DNA of 64,000 nucleotides from NCBI GenBank assembly GCA_002633025.1, contig NMRB01000407.1, positions 30,991-94,990 on the forward strand, written 5' to 3'. The notes under the pieces were generated by a model. That model was not told where the DNA came from. It did not search any database and was given only the letters and a program-made list of their open reading frames with translations. This DNA is from Notospermus geniculatus (taxonomy: Eukaryota; Nemertea; Pilidiophora; Heteronemertea; Lineidae). The position numbers and the translations under genes were made by a program. Below, piece after piece: positions 1 through 11,100 of this stretch; position 1 is the first letter of the stretch, and each line of letters opens with the position of its first letter.

Positions 1-380
1 CTCTCAATCACATGAAGAGTGGGCCCAACAGGGGATTGAACCTCAGGGGCGGATCCAGGATTCTGGTAAAGGGGGGCACAGAAGGCCACAGGCGGACCAA
101 TGAAGGGGAGTGCCGAATTCGCGAAGCTACGGCGGGGGTCTGGGGGCTTTCCCCCAGAAAATTTGGAAATCTAGAAGTCCGTTGGTGCCATTTCCCAGCA
201 TCTGAGGGACAAATTACAAGGCAATTCTGTGGCACTTTGAAAAAGGGCAATTTTTCTAACGTTGGTAACCGAAAAATAGGGGAAGGCACGGGCTGGGTGT
301 GCCCCCCTTGGATCTGCGCCTGAACCTGGAACCTCAGAGGTGACAGGGGCTGTTGTTTCCACTGCACCCTGACAGCCCGC
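1..380 (-). repeat. tRNA-derived SINE, interrupted by the MITE at 44-322
   Basis: On the minus strand, with the MITE removed, the sequence reads as a tRNA-like head: an A-box-like TGCAGTGG region and a B box GGTTCAATCCC. Only the head is clear, so this is tentative. Bases 381-828 hold nothing I recognise. Confidence 0.4.
44..322. mobile_element. MITE, CAGGGGCGGATCCA-type TIR (copy 1)
   Basis: Starts CAGGGGCGGATCCAGGA and ends with the inverted match TTGGATCTGCGCCTG. The same aacct is on both outer sides, consistent with a target duplication. hAT-like by its CAGG end, but the duplication looks shorter than 8 bases. A second copy is at 30517-30690. Confidence 0.75.
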
Positions 381-828
381 TACACAGAGAAATGCATATG
401 TCGACTCACAGTGCATCAAACTGACGCCATGAAAATGCCATGTGAGTGGATCTGATTCATGCTGAAGACATCACCCTTATAGCAAATATACAAAAACGTG
501 GCACTCACGTCAGACTACACTGACATTTCATCCAGAGCTTTCTGGGCGAGCGATGCAAGGGGGAAAACGTACTCTTAGGAGTTGAGAATTCTGGAGTGGA
601 GATGCAGGTTTAGGCCTACATGATCCCCCTTCTCCAGCTGAAATGTGGATCCGGAATGTAGAACAGTGCCAGCTGAAAGAATTATGAAACAACGTTTGTT
701 TCGGAACAGAGGGATGCATCCCTCCATCCGAAATATTAAATGGCTACCGCTAGGCTACCTACGGCAGCCTAGCGGCAGCCTGCGCAGCTATAGCATTATG
801 GATTAGGATCTATGGGAAAATTCCACAG

Positions 829-1679
829 NNNNNNNNNNNNNNNNNNNNNNNNNNNNNNNNNNNNNNNNNNNNNNNNNNNNNNNNNNNNNNNNNNNNNNNN
901 NNNNNNNNNNNNNNNNNNNNNNNNNNNNNNNNNNNNNNNNNNNNNNNNNNNNNNNNNNNNNNNNNNNNNNNNNNNNNNNNNNNNNNNNNNNNNNNNNNNN
1001 NNNNNNNNNNNNNNNNNNNNNNNNNNNNNNNNNNNNNNNNNNNNNNNNNNNNNNNNNNNNNNNNNNNNNNNNNNNNNNNNNNNNNNNNNNNNNNNNNNNN
1101 NNNNNNNNNNNNNNNNNNNNNNNNNNNNNNNNNNNNNNNNNNNNNNNNNNNNNNNNNNNNNNNNNNNNNNNNNNNNNNNNNNNNNNNNNNNNNNNNNNNN
1201 NNNNNNNNNNNNNNNNNNNNNNNNNNNNNNNNNNNNNNNNNNNNNNNNNNNNNNNNNNNNNNNNNNNNNNNNNNNNNNNNNNNNNNNNNNNNNNNNNNNN
1301 NNNNNNNNNNNNNNNNNNNNNNNNNNNNNNNNNNNNNNNNNNNNNNNNNNNNNNNNNNNNNNNNNNNNNNNNNNNNNNNNNNNNNNNNNNNNNNNNNNNN
1401 NNNNNNNNNNNNNNNNNNNNNNNNNNNNNNNNNNNNNNNNNNNNNNNNNNNNNNNNNNNNNNNNNNNNNNNNNNNNNNNNNNNNNNNNNNNNNNNNNNNN
1501 NNNNNNNNNNNNNNNNNNNNNNNNNNNNNNNNNNNNNNNNNNNNNNNNNNNNNNNNNNNNNNNNNNNNNNNNNNNNNNNNNNNNNNNNNNNNNNNNNNNN
1601 NNNNNNNNNNNNNNNNNNNNNNNNNNNNNNNNNNNNNNNNNNNNNNNNNNNNNNNNNNNNNNNNNNNNNNNNNNNNNNN
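829..1679. other. Assembly gap (851 N)
   Basis: Run of N. The missing 5' part of the Ack kinase domain (glycine loop exon) is expected in or left of it. Long X-filled open frames crossing it are meaningless. Confidence 1.
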
Positions 1680-1746
1680 GCCTACCTAAATATACGGATC
1701 CACAGCCCAAGTCCTACTTCATCTGATATGTCATCTTCTCTTTCAG

Positions 1747-2121
1747 ATACAAGTTGCAATAAAATGTTTAAACAAAGAAAAAATGGAGGCTGCACCGAGT
1801 GATTCAAAGGACGCGCCGTCAAATCGGACGTCAGACTTTTTACGTGAAGTGACCGTCATGCATTCAATAGACCATGAAAACATAGTCCGAATGTTTGGAG
1901 TAGTGTTAGACAAAGATTGTCTCATGTTAGTGACTGAATTAGCACCGCTACGGTCGCTGTTAGAATGTTTAAAAGAGCCGAATTTACGGTTAAGTTTCCC
2001 TGTGACTACGTTGTGTGACTTTGCGCAGCAGATAGCAGACGGAATGAAGTTCTTGGAGAGTAAACGACTGATTCATAGGGATTTAGCTGCTAGGAATACT
2101 TTAGTTTATGCCAAAGATAAG
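1747..2121 (+). CDS. Ack: Ack exon: kinase N-lobe to catalytic loop
   Basis: Follows a pyrimidine-rich tract ending tttcag and ends before gtgagt; 125 codons, phase 0 to 0. The exon opens with IQVAIKCL, which carries the ATP-binding lysine. It includes the C-helix glutamate region (DFLREVTVMHSIDHENIV), the hinge (LVTELAPLRSLLE) and the catalytic loop HRDLAARN. The AAR form of the loop is typical of tyrosine kinases. The preceding exon with the glycine-rich loop is missing, probably in the N gap that ends 67 bases upstream. Confidence 0.95.
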
Positions 2122-5100
2122 GTGAGTAGTTCCTGCCAATAACACTAGGTGGCAGCAGTGACATGCTACAGTCTGACTTGGAAATGCATTTCAATCACTT
2201 CTTTTTCGCCTCTGTGAAGCTTTGTGGTGGCATTTGAGGTTGGAAAGGCACTATCTGTCTCAGATCTTGTCGAGTCCATAAAACCTTTGCCTTGGAGATA
2301 CCTTAATCTTGACAGAGGCAGAGTTGTATAGTGAAAAATGGAGTCTGACCTCTCAACATTTCTTTCCAGGTTAAAATCAGTGATTTTGGTTTATCTCGAG
2401 CATTAGGAATGGGAAAAGATTATTATCAAACAAATTTTAACGTCAATCTCAAACTGCCTATAGCATGGTAAGTATCGCCAGTCAAGATACTGGAAAGCCT
2501 TTTAAAACTTGGTTACAAACACGTTGCAAATTGGACAAAGCCAATGCCATGAAAATACGAACTGAAATCTTGGGCTGAGGATTGACTGGTTCTATGTCCA
2601 TTTTTAACTTGACCCCAATTCCCTGTGCATATAGTCCTTTGCAGGCACAGGAAGTCAGGGTCTAGTTAAAAATGGACATAGAACCAGTCAATCCTCAGCC
2701 CACGAAATGTGGAAACCTCCATTGTAGCTATCAATCTGAAGAGGTCGCCACCATCGTTCCTTGGCTAAGACCTCTGAAAAGGGCTGGAACCCAGCACAAG
2801 ATTCTTGTGCTCATCGATTTTACAAATTATTTGATAAAATAATCACACCGAAAATTAGAATTTGTTCCAGTATTTGTAAAATTACTACTATTTTAACATT
2901 CCGTTGGGTATTCGATGTTTTATTGTGGAAAAAAGAACGAACTCTTTCGAATCCCTACGCAATTCGCTGTGCAACAGTCAGAAATTCATCCGCCACCAAC
3001 AATGCATATTGCACTGTGGAAAAGTAGTACCGGTCTAGCTCTTTCCAGAGTTTAATGTGGCATTGAACTCTGGGTACGAGATTGTGTAGCTATGGGTACC
3101 AACACCTTGCAGTATTATGGCTGTCGCAAGCTCTTAAATCAGTTAAAATGAAAGTGAAGTGAAGTTTCCTATAAATATGGTGTCCGTCCACTGAATAAGG
3201 CTTCATTTACCCTGAATGTCTAAACTTGCAGGTGTGCCCCGGAGTGTATAAACTACCTGAAGTTCACCCCAGCGACTGACGTCTGGGCGTACGGTGTGAC
3301 CTTATGGGAGATGTTTTCTTACGGCTTCCAACCATGGGCCGCGATGACCGGGCAGCAGATCCTCGACGCTATCGACCAGCCCAACTGTCAGAGGCTGGAG
3401 ATGCCAGATTGTTGTCCCAAGGAATATTATGACTCAATTATGGTCAAATGTTGGGAACATGAGCCACAGTCGAGACCAAAGTTTTCGGAGCTAGTCACTC
3501 TGCTGCCACAGGTAAGAAAAATACCTATTTCTTGTATTTTATAAATGTGACCCTCCACAGCAAAACCAGTCGCATGTCGCTCTTAAGCTTGGCAGGTTGA
3601 GACCAAATGTTTGTCAGTTTCAATATTGTCTGTCTGTTATGAAATCTGAAATAATCTATTTCTTCCATTCTCTTCTGGTGTCATCTTAGTTCGTTGTGGC
3701 TCACCTTCTGAGCGACATGCAACTGGTTTTGCTGTGGAGGGTCACAAATGTGACCCCACTCCAGCAAAAGTAGGCACTTGTCGCTAGTGATCATCATTGG
3801 TCATCAGTTTACTCAATTATCACTGCTATCCACTACTGTAGTAAACCTGCATAGACACAAATTTCACCCCTTTGTGTTGTAAGGCTGTTGGCCATTTCCT
3901 CGGTTGCAACAAGCACCTCCTTTGTTGGAGCGGGTCACAAAATGGCTTGATATTGGTGCCAGTGGAAAGCGATTAAACCACTTGACTTGCTAAATCAACG
4001 CATACTGACCGGTTATGAAACATGTAGCTAGGCCTTTAGAGTATGGCTTAGCAGTGGGCCGCCAGTCAGTTCAGTGAACCATTTTGAGAACGAACCATTT
4101 TGGCAAAATTACTTACAGGCAGTGCTGAGTGGTCATTCAGTTTTCCTGGAACGCAGAACAAATAAACTTCGACTGACGAAAACACCAATGTTCTCTTAAA
4201 ACAACAATGGAGAGTTAAGATGTTAAGAATTGATTACAGGTGACTAGTTTTGGGCGATTTCTAACCAAAAACACTGGTCCCTTGGTGTCATAGATTTCCT
4301 AGATTTCAAAACGACTTCAAGGTATTGTGATCACAAATTAGATAATATCATAGGCGATATGCGCTCCAGATAGAAGACTGGATTGTGTAGTTGTTGCCAC
4401 GACCTGTCGTAACCGATGTACGAGGAACGCGTACATCGATAGCGACTGTTGTGTTCAGTTGCTTCCAGTCGCAAGGCCGATGTACGCTAGGCTTTAGGGA
4501 GTCTTGTTCTGGGGCCTGTTTCATAAAGTGACTTTAAGCTAATGGTACCATAACTCAATGCATTTTCCATTTGGTTAAAGGTAACATTAGCTTAAAGTCA
4601 CTTTATGAAACAGGTCCCTGGTGATTGTCAAACATCCAATTCTAATTTTGCTCTGCACAAGATAAACTCCTTGTCATGAAATGTTCTTTTTCTAATCTCT
4701 CCATGTTCTATATCCCGAGGTGTCTATTCCACCTCAATTTAATCAACATTTACTTTACAGTGAACTTTGACAGTTCATCTTGAAAAACTTCATAAATGCA
4801 CGTCACTCCTTGGTACAATTTCAACAAATTAATCACTATTGAGATGATCTGAATGAATCCCAAACAACCCGAGGTGTCAACGGACAATTACTAAATCAGC
4901 TAAACAACCGCACATCCTGTGGTATAAAGGCTAATATTACATCCATTTTGATGCCATTGTGTCGTAAATTCATAAATTCATATATAGTTGAATTTCTTAG
5001 ACACCTGATTTGATTGAGGTCATGTGACCTGAGGCTTCTCGCTTGATGTCACTGACCTGCAAAGCTTGAAGTATCGGCAAATGTTGGCGCAATTTCTTGA

Positions 5101-8100
5101 GTAAGTTGGATCTCTATGGGCAACGTCGCAGTCTGCCATGAGTTTTCCCCTCCGTGTTTTTGAAGTCTCATTGGACACCTCAAGTTCAGTGACCAGCAGG
5201 GCTATATCTAGGATTTCAGAAGGGCATGGTGCAAACTTTGTGAAAAGGGCACTTCAACCTAGAAAAGGGCACTTTTCATTCGCGACATTTCTTCTAACGG
5301 AATTTGAAAAGCTAAAAAGTTAAAAAGGTCTAACTCCAGTCAACAGCCAATTTAAGCCAGTTTCTAAGGTGATATGACCAAAAGGGACCACGGCAAAGGG
5401 TCTGGGGGTACTAAAAACCTTTAAAAAATTTTTTTTAGGGGTATGGCACCCTAGGGGGTTAAAAAGGGCACAATGGCGCCCCCTTTTAGGGGCATGGTGC
5501 GGCGACACTCTAAAATGGCCTAGATACAACACTGGTAAATTCATCTGTCTATATCAGCAGTCACTGGCCTAACTTTTAAAATACACAACAGTTTTACTAG
5601 ACAAACATGTCAGTTCGTTGTTACAAGCTGAGTGACTGTCAAAAAACAAGTGAAACCTTCCTGACTATAACCAACAAATTCTCCATCCCTTCAACACCTC
5701 TCTGGCACCAAGACCCTCTTGTGTCACCCGCGAAATGTGTCATGGTCTGTCAATGAAAGCTTCTCATGATTTCACTCAACGTGTTCATACATAATACACC
5801 TTGGCCTCCAAACTATGAAAGGGATTATTTTCTTAGTGAATGAGTTGACACGGTGCCAGTTTTGGCTGAGGTTTTCCGTTGTACAGGTAACTGAGGTTTC
5901 TTGACAACCTTGACATGGTTTGAACATGTCCTAGGGCTTGTTTCAAAAAGTGACTTTAAGCTAATGATGCCTTTAACCAATAATGGAAAATGCATTAAGT
6001 TAATGGTAGCATTAGCTTAAAGTTATACAAGCTTCATTTTATTTACAATATGTACATGTGCGATCGATTTCGATCCTCCCGGATCATCTGATGAGCCCCC
6101 ATGATATCGGGGTGATGATCCGGGAGGATCGAAATCGATCGCACATGTACATATTGTAAATAAAATGAAGCTTGTATTAGTTGCTGCTTTCTTGTGGATG
6201 TTTGGACATTTTGACTCTCTTCCGAAACTAGCTTAAAGTTACTTTATGAAACTGGACCCTGGACTTCGGAGCTCAAAAAACAGTTTACTGTAGGCCTACT
6301 CCTTTAAGCCTTCTACTTTTAAGTTCACTGTAGGCCTACTCCTTTAAACCTACTCCTTTAAGTTCACTGTAGGCCTACTCCTTTAAGCCTACTACTTTAA
6401 GTTCACTGAAGGCCTACTACTTTAAGTTCATTGTAGGCCTACTCCTTTAATCCTTTCTGAACAGGCGAGAGTACCACTGATCTCTCACACTTCCCCATCC
6501 CCAACAAAATTTGACTGGCCCAACCCCATCCTGAGAAAATCAGGCCATTTACAATCCCTACAGTGAAGGGAGGTCAACAGAGGAGGTTGTTTCGGAGCCC
6601 CTGTGTTGAGAGGATGGCCCAGCCCTGACATGCCGGAGATGGTCCCCTGTGCCGTTTCTGTGAACTCTAGGCTGTCTGAGTGTCAGTCATTGATAAGTTC
6701 ACCGGAGTTGTCAATCAATTCGTCAATAATTATCAGAGACAGTGATTGAAAAATCAATCAATAAATCGATATCATGGGGGCTCAACAAATCACAACTTCA
6801 GTACACGTGAGTCAGTCTGAAGCCATCCAGGGGAGGTGTATTATATTCTGACGCTACCCAGGGAGCGGTATTATATTGTTCACGAGAATTTGAGAGGGAG
6901 CTTTGTCATTCTGACATGACTGATAAAAACACTTTCATGTCAGTGAGAAATCGTTTCTTACAAATGATCATCCTTTTGTAATGAGATGTCAATCACGATC
7001 TCCGGCTATTCATGATATAGGACAAAGTTATTCATACGGGGAGACCAATAATTCGAACGAATAAAGCCGAGTTTTTTTTTCATTGGACAGTTTTCCAAGT
7101 TTGGGCATATCGTGGTTAATTCCTAGGACCCGTTTGTCAATGATTCCTGGTTATACAGATTAAATGTTGCGGTGAAATTTCTTGGTAACTTTTTTGGTCG
7201 TCTCTTGGTATATTTCTCGGAGCCACCGTTCTTTCTTGAATATCACGGCTTATCTTTCCATCCAACAACAACACTTACACGATATTGTAAATAACACCTG
7301 AGGTAAACAGTGCGGTATAGGCCCAGGTAAAAACGACCCGGATCAGGCCTATTGTAAAGACGGAGATAAACAGTGTGCATAAGAGGATCAAGGCCCGCTC
7401 GAGGAACGACGCAGAACTCAGTCGATTGAAAGATTTCACTGAGAAAGGACACAAAGACAATATGCTGGACTTTGAGAGTATTTCTACACAGTGTTAGCAA
7501 CTGGACTTGTGCATTATCTGGGCTCCTATATCCTTTTGGACTTCAGCCCTTGAGATTTCTTTAATTGTCATCTTGTGAATGGAACTTTGCAGAAATGACT
7601 TGAAAGATTGGTACACCTCAGAACAAGGAGTTCACCATTCACATTTCAGCTGTGTGAATCAGCAGTTTTGTCCTTTGTGAAACATTCAGTGATAATATTG
7701 TGACAAACTGTTAGATACAGGAACTTTGCACTTTAACTCTGAAATTTCCATCTTTCTGGTACACTTCAGAACAAGGAGTTCACCATTCAAATTTCAACTG
7801 TGTAAATCGGCAATTTTGTCCTTTGTGAAACATTCAGTGATAATATCGTGACAAACTGTTAGATACAGGAATTTTGCACTGTATCTCTGAAATTTCTATC
7901 TTTTTTTGCTATTTTTCACCTGGATTTCTATGAAACACGATCGTTTAGCAGGATTCAAGATGGTTGGACGATCTCTGTTCATGTGCTTGTTTGATAATTC
8001 TTATCTTCTGGTAGGTTCTAGTATGTCGTGAACTTTTGTTCTCTCATTCCCTGCTGTGAAATATAGGGGTTCAAAAAGGGTCCCAGGTGATCTGTAACCT

Positions 8101-11100
8101 GAAAAAATCACTAGAACAAGCCCATGTCTTGATTATACGTTCTAAAGGCTATGTCAGGTCGACCTTGCGATGGCACAGAACAGGTGCAGACTGACTTTTC
8201 TGGATCACTTTGCATCTGAGGCACGACCGCGTGGAACAAATCAGTCGCCGATATGGTGTGACGTGCTGCAGTTGCGTCTCAGTTACGATGATTGGGATCA
8301 GTCGCCGATCAAAAAGATCACGAATCGCAAGAGTTGAACCTATTCAACTTCTGTGTCATCCCGACGGGCGTAATCCATTCGCAGTCGACCTGACTCAAGT
8401 TACGATTCCCTACACGCTGATGCTGCTTGTTCCACGATGATCGTACACATTTTCGTTTTGTGACCTGACCATGATTGCGACGCCTGATGCCGACTGTTCC
8501 GTCGTGGCGCAGGCAGTCGCAGTGTGACCTGACATCAGCATTAAGTAAATCAGTCCATGGTGGTTCCTAGCATTCACTCCCTCCGTCATCACAAATGCTG
8601 TTAAGGGCCCAAGGGAGCAAGGGCTAGAACCACTGTTTACTTCAGGATATGATTCTAAGGAAGTATCCGTGATTGTTGTGAGCTGAGAAAGGTCAGTTCA
8701 GGTTTAGAAGAAATTTGCAGCGAGACCTGCTGTGAGTGGAATCTTATCTTTGTAGGGGTCCTTGTTTTTGGCTGGTTGCTGATCGTACTGGCAGAGCCCA
8801 TTCTCCCACAGCGGGGTTTTTACTTCACTCCTCTTCATGCACTCACACAAACTTTGTATGCAAGTGTATGGAGAGGAGCGAGACCATATCCCTGCTGTCG
8901 AAGGATGCCATCAGCCCCATGTTGCCTCCGAGCTGCCCGCTGACTTAGTAATTGAGAGGATGATAACAATGTTCTTCAACAGGTTCCTGTAGTTGGCTCA
9001 GTCTGATCTCAATCAACAACATTGTTGCCAAATCAGAGTCCTGTTTCTCCGGTATTTCTGAATCGTCAGTGGCAGGGCTGGGAAGTTCAAAGTGTTGTGT
9101 GGTATGGGGAACCAGCATGCCCAAAGGAGGCGCTGAAGAACAACTCAGTTTTAACACAAAAGCGTGTGCGCTACGACGTTGAAAACATCATTGACGTCAC
9201 GCATCGTTCGTGACGTTATGTGCGATGCGTCATTCGCAATCAATGACGTTGCTATTCAGTCTGTTGTTTACCGCTAAAATAGTCAATTTTATCGATGAAA
9301 TTCAACATGTTCCTACTTGAATTTTCGTTTGAAAAAATTCAGATACATTGAGTTAGTACTATACTTAATGATAAACATGTAAAATTCGAAATTCAGTGGA
9401 CTACTTCAGGTATATTAGGGCTAGGGTGTAGTTTCAGAATTAAATGGCAAATAACGTTGGCTTGACTTTTGACATCATTGTTTTAACTGAGTTGTTGTTC
9501 AGCGCACGTCATGGATTGGTTCCGCCTATTCCTCATTGAAGGGAGTTAGGCCTGTGGTGGCCATTGGAAAGGTGCAGAAGTTATGGGAAATAAAGTTGTT
9601 TTACTGTCTTTCTCATTGCAGATCAAGCCAGAACAGGTGAAGGCAATCAAAGACTCGCCACCCAACCTGAGCTCAAAAGATTACCTTGAGTATCGTGCCC
9701 AAGACATCATCACTGTGCTGGACAAAAGGTGAGTGTCTGCCTTGGAAGGCCTTTAGCGTGTTTGAAAACTTACTCGCGCCTACACCGTCCCGGCACGACA
9801 GCGTTTTATTTGCCGGAAGTTCTCCAAGTCAGGCCTGCCGCGCCAGGCGCTACTAACCCTCCCCCCTGAGCTGGTTACTTCGGAAAGTATCCCAGCATGC
9901 AGAGCAAGATGTCACTTCCGAATGTAGATGCACACAGCCCTCGCATACATCGATCCATACATCGGTGTGCAAAAGAAATAAAACGCTGTTGTGTTAGACA
10001 CGAGTAAAGTGTCATGGCGGACAATTAGAGCGCATCCGCCATGACACTTTACTCGTGTCTAACACGACAGCGTTCTTTTATTGGCCTCCAATGCGCATGT
10101 CTCCGAAAGCGCTAGTGCCTGGCCAGTGGAAGTAATTGAACACGCTACTTGTCTGGCCTGCTCCGGGAAGCACGGTGATCAAGTGGATAGGGTGGAGGCA
10201 TGGGGAGAGCATAGGACTTGCTGGTCTGACAGGATCAAGTGAGTGTTGAATGAGCTGCTCCTAAAATTCCATAGAAGGTTTCTGGAGAGAATGAGGTAAT
10301 TTGAAGCGCTTTGATACTTTGTAACTGTGGAAAGCACTACCACATAAAAACCTTACATATCATCATCTGGAAGTGAATAGCAGCTATTGTTTTCCATCCA
10401 GGCAGTAATTAGTCCTACTAAAACCCCCTCATTAATATCAGAGTTAGGCCCTATCAACGGTCGTGTATAGACATCAGATGCTATCACATCAAGCTTTCAA
10501 AGGCTTCATTACCTGTAGATGGTATCATCCGGCTTTCCTGACACTCACAATGCAAACAAACGTCTTCTGATAATTAGCCAACTTGTAATGAAATCAACCA
10601 CATCGGATCATTGTTATCCTAATTCTTAATTGGTGCGTTGATCCCTCCCCCAACTCTGCTAGGCCCGATGGACACAAAAGGCCTTTATAACCATAATTCA
10701 TGGAGCACGAGCGGACTTAATAAGCCCCATACAAATTCAAAAGCTGTTTTTGTGTTAATAATCGTCATTTTGTATGGACACATGCTGAGGATCGTGCGTC
10801 CCTGGAGTCCTCACTTGTCATTATTAATCTTACCAAATAAACCGGATAAAACCGGGCCTGATGGCTTCAAGGAGATGAGTGGATTGGAAAGACTTAACAC
10901 AAATTGGAAAATAAAGAAACGAATTTAAAGCCCAAGTGACTAAAAATATTCCATTTTCTGGGAATTAGTTGTAAAGTTGTGAAGGGCTCGTGATATCAAC
11001 ACAATTTGTTGTGTCAGGTGACGGACATAATAGATTTGTAGATGATTCGTGAGATCCCACCCTCGTTTTCTGACTAAACCCATACATCTCCACATGAGAG

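Noticed and set aside
796-1726. Roughly 300-residue open frames on both strands over 796-1726
   Set aside because: They consist almost only of unknown residues from the N gap. The same applies to the frames over 15614-16670.
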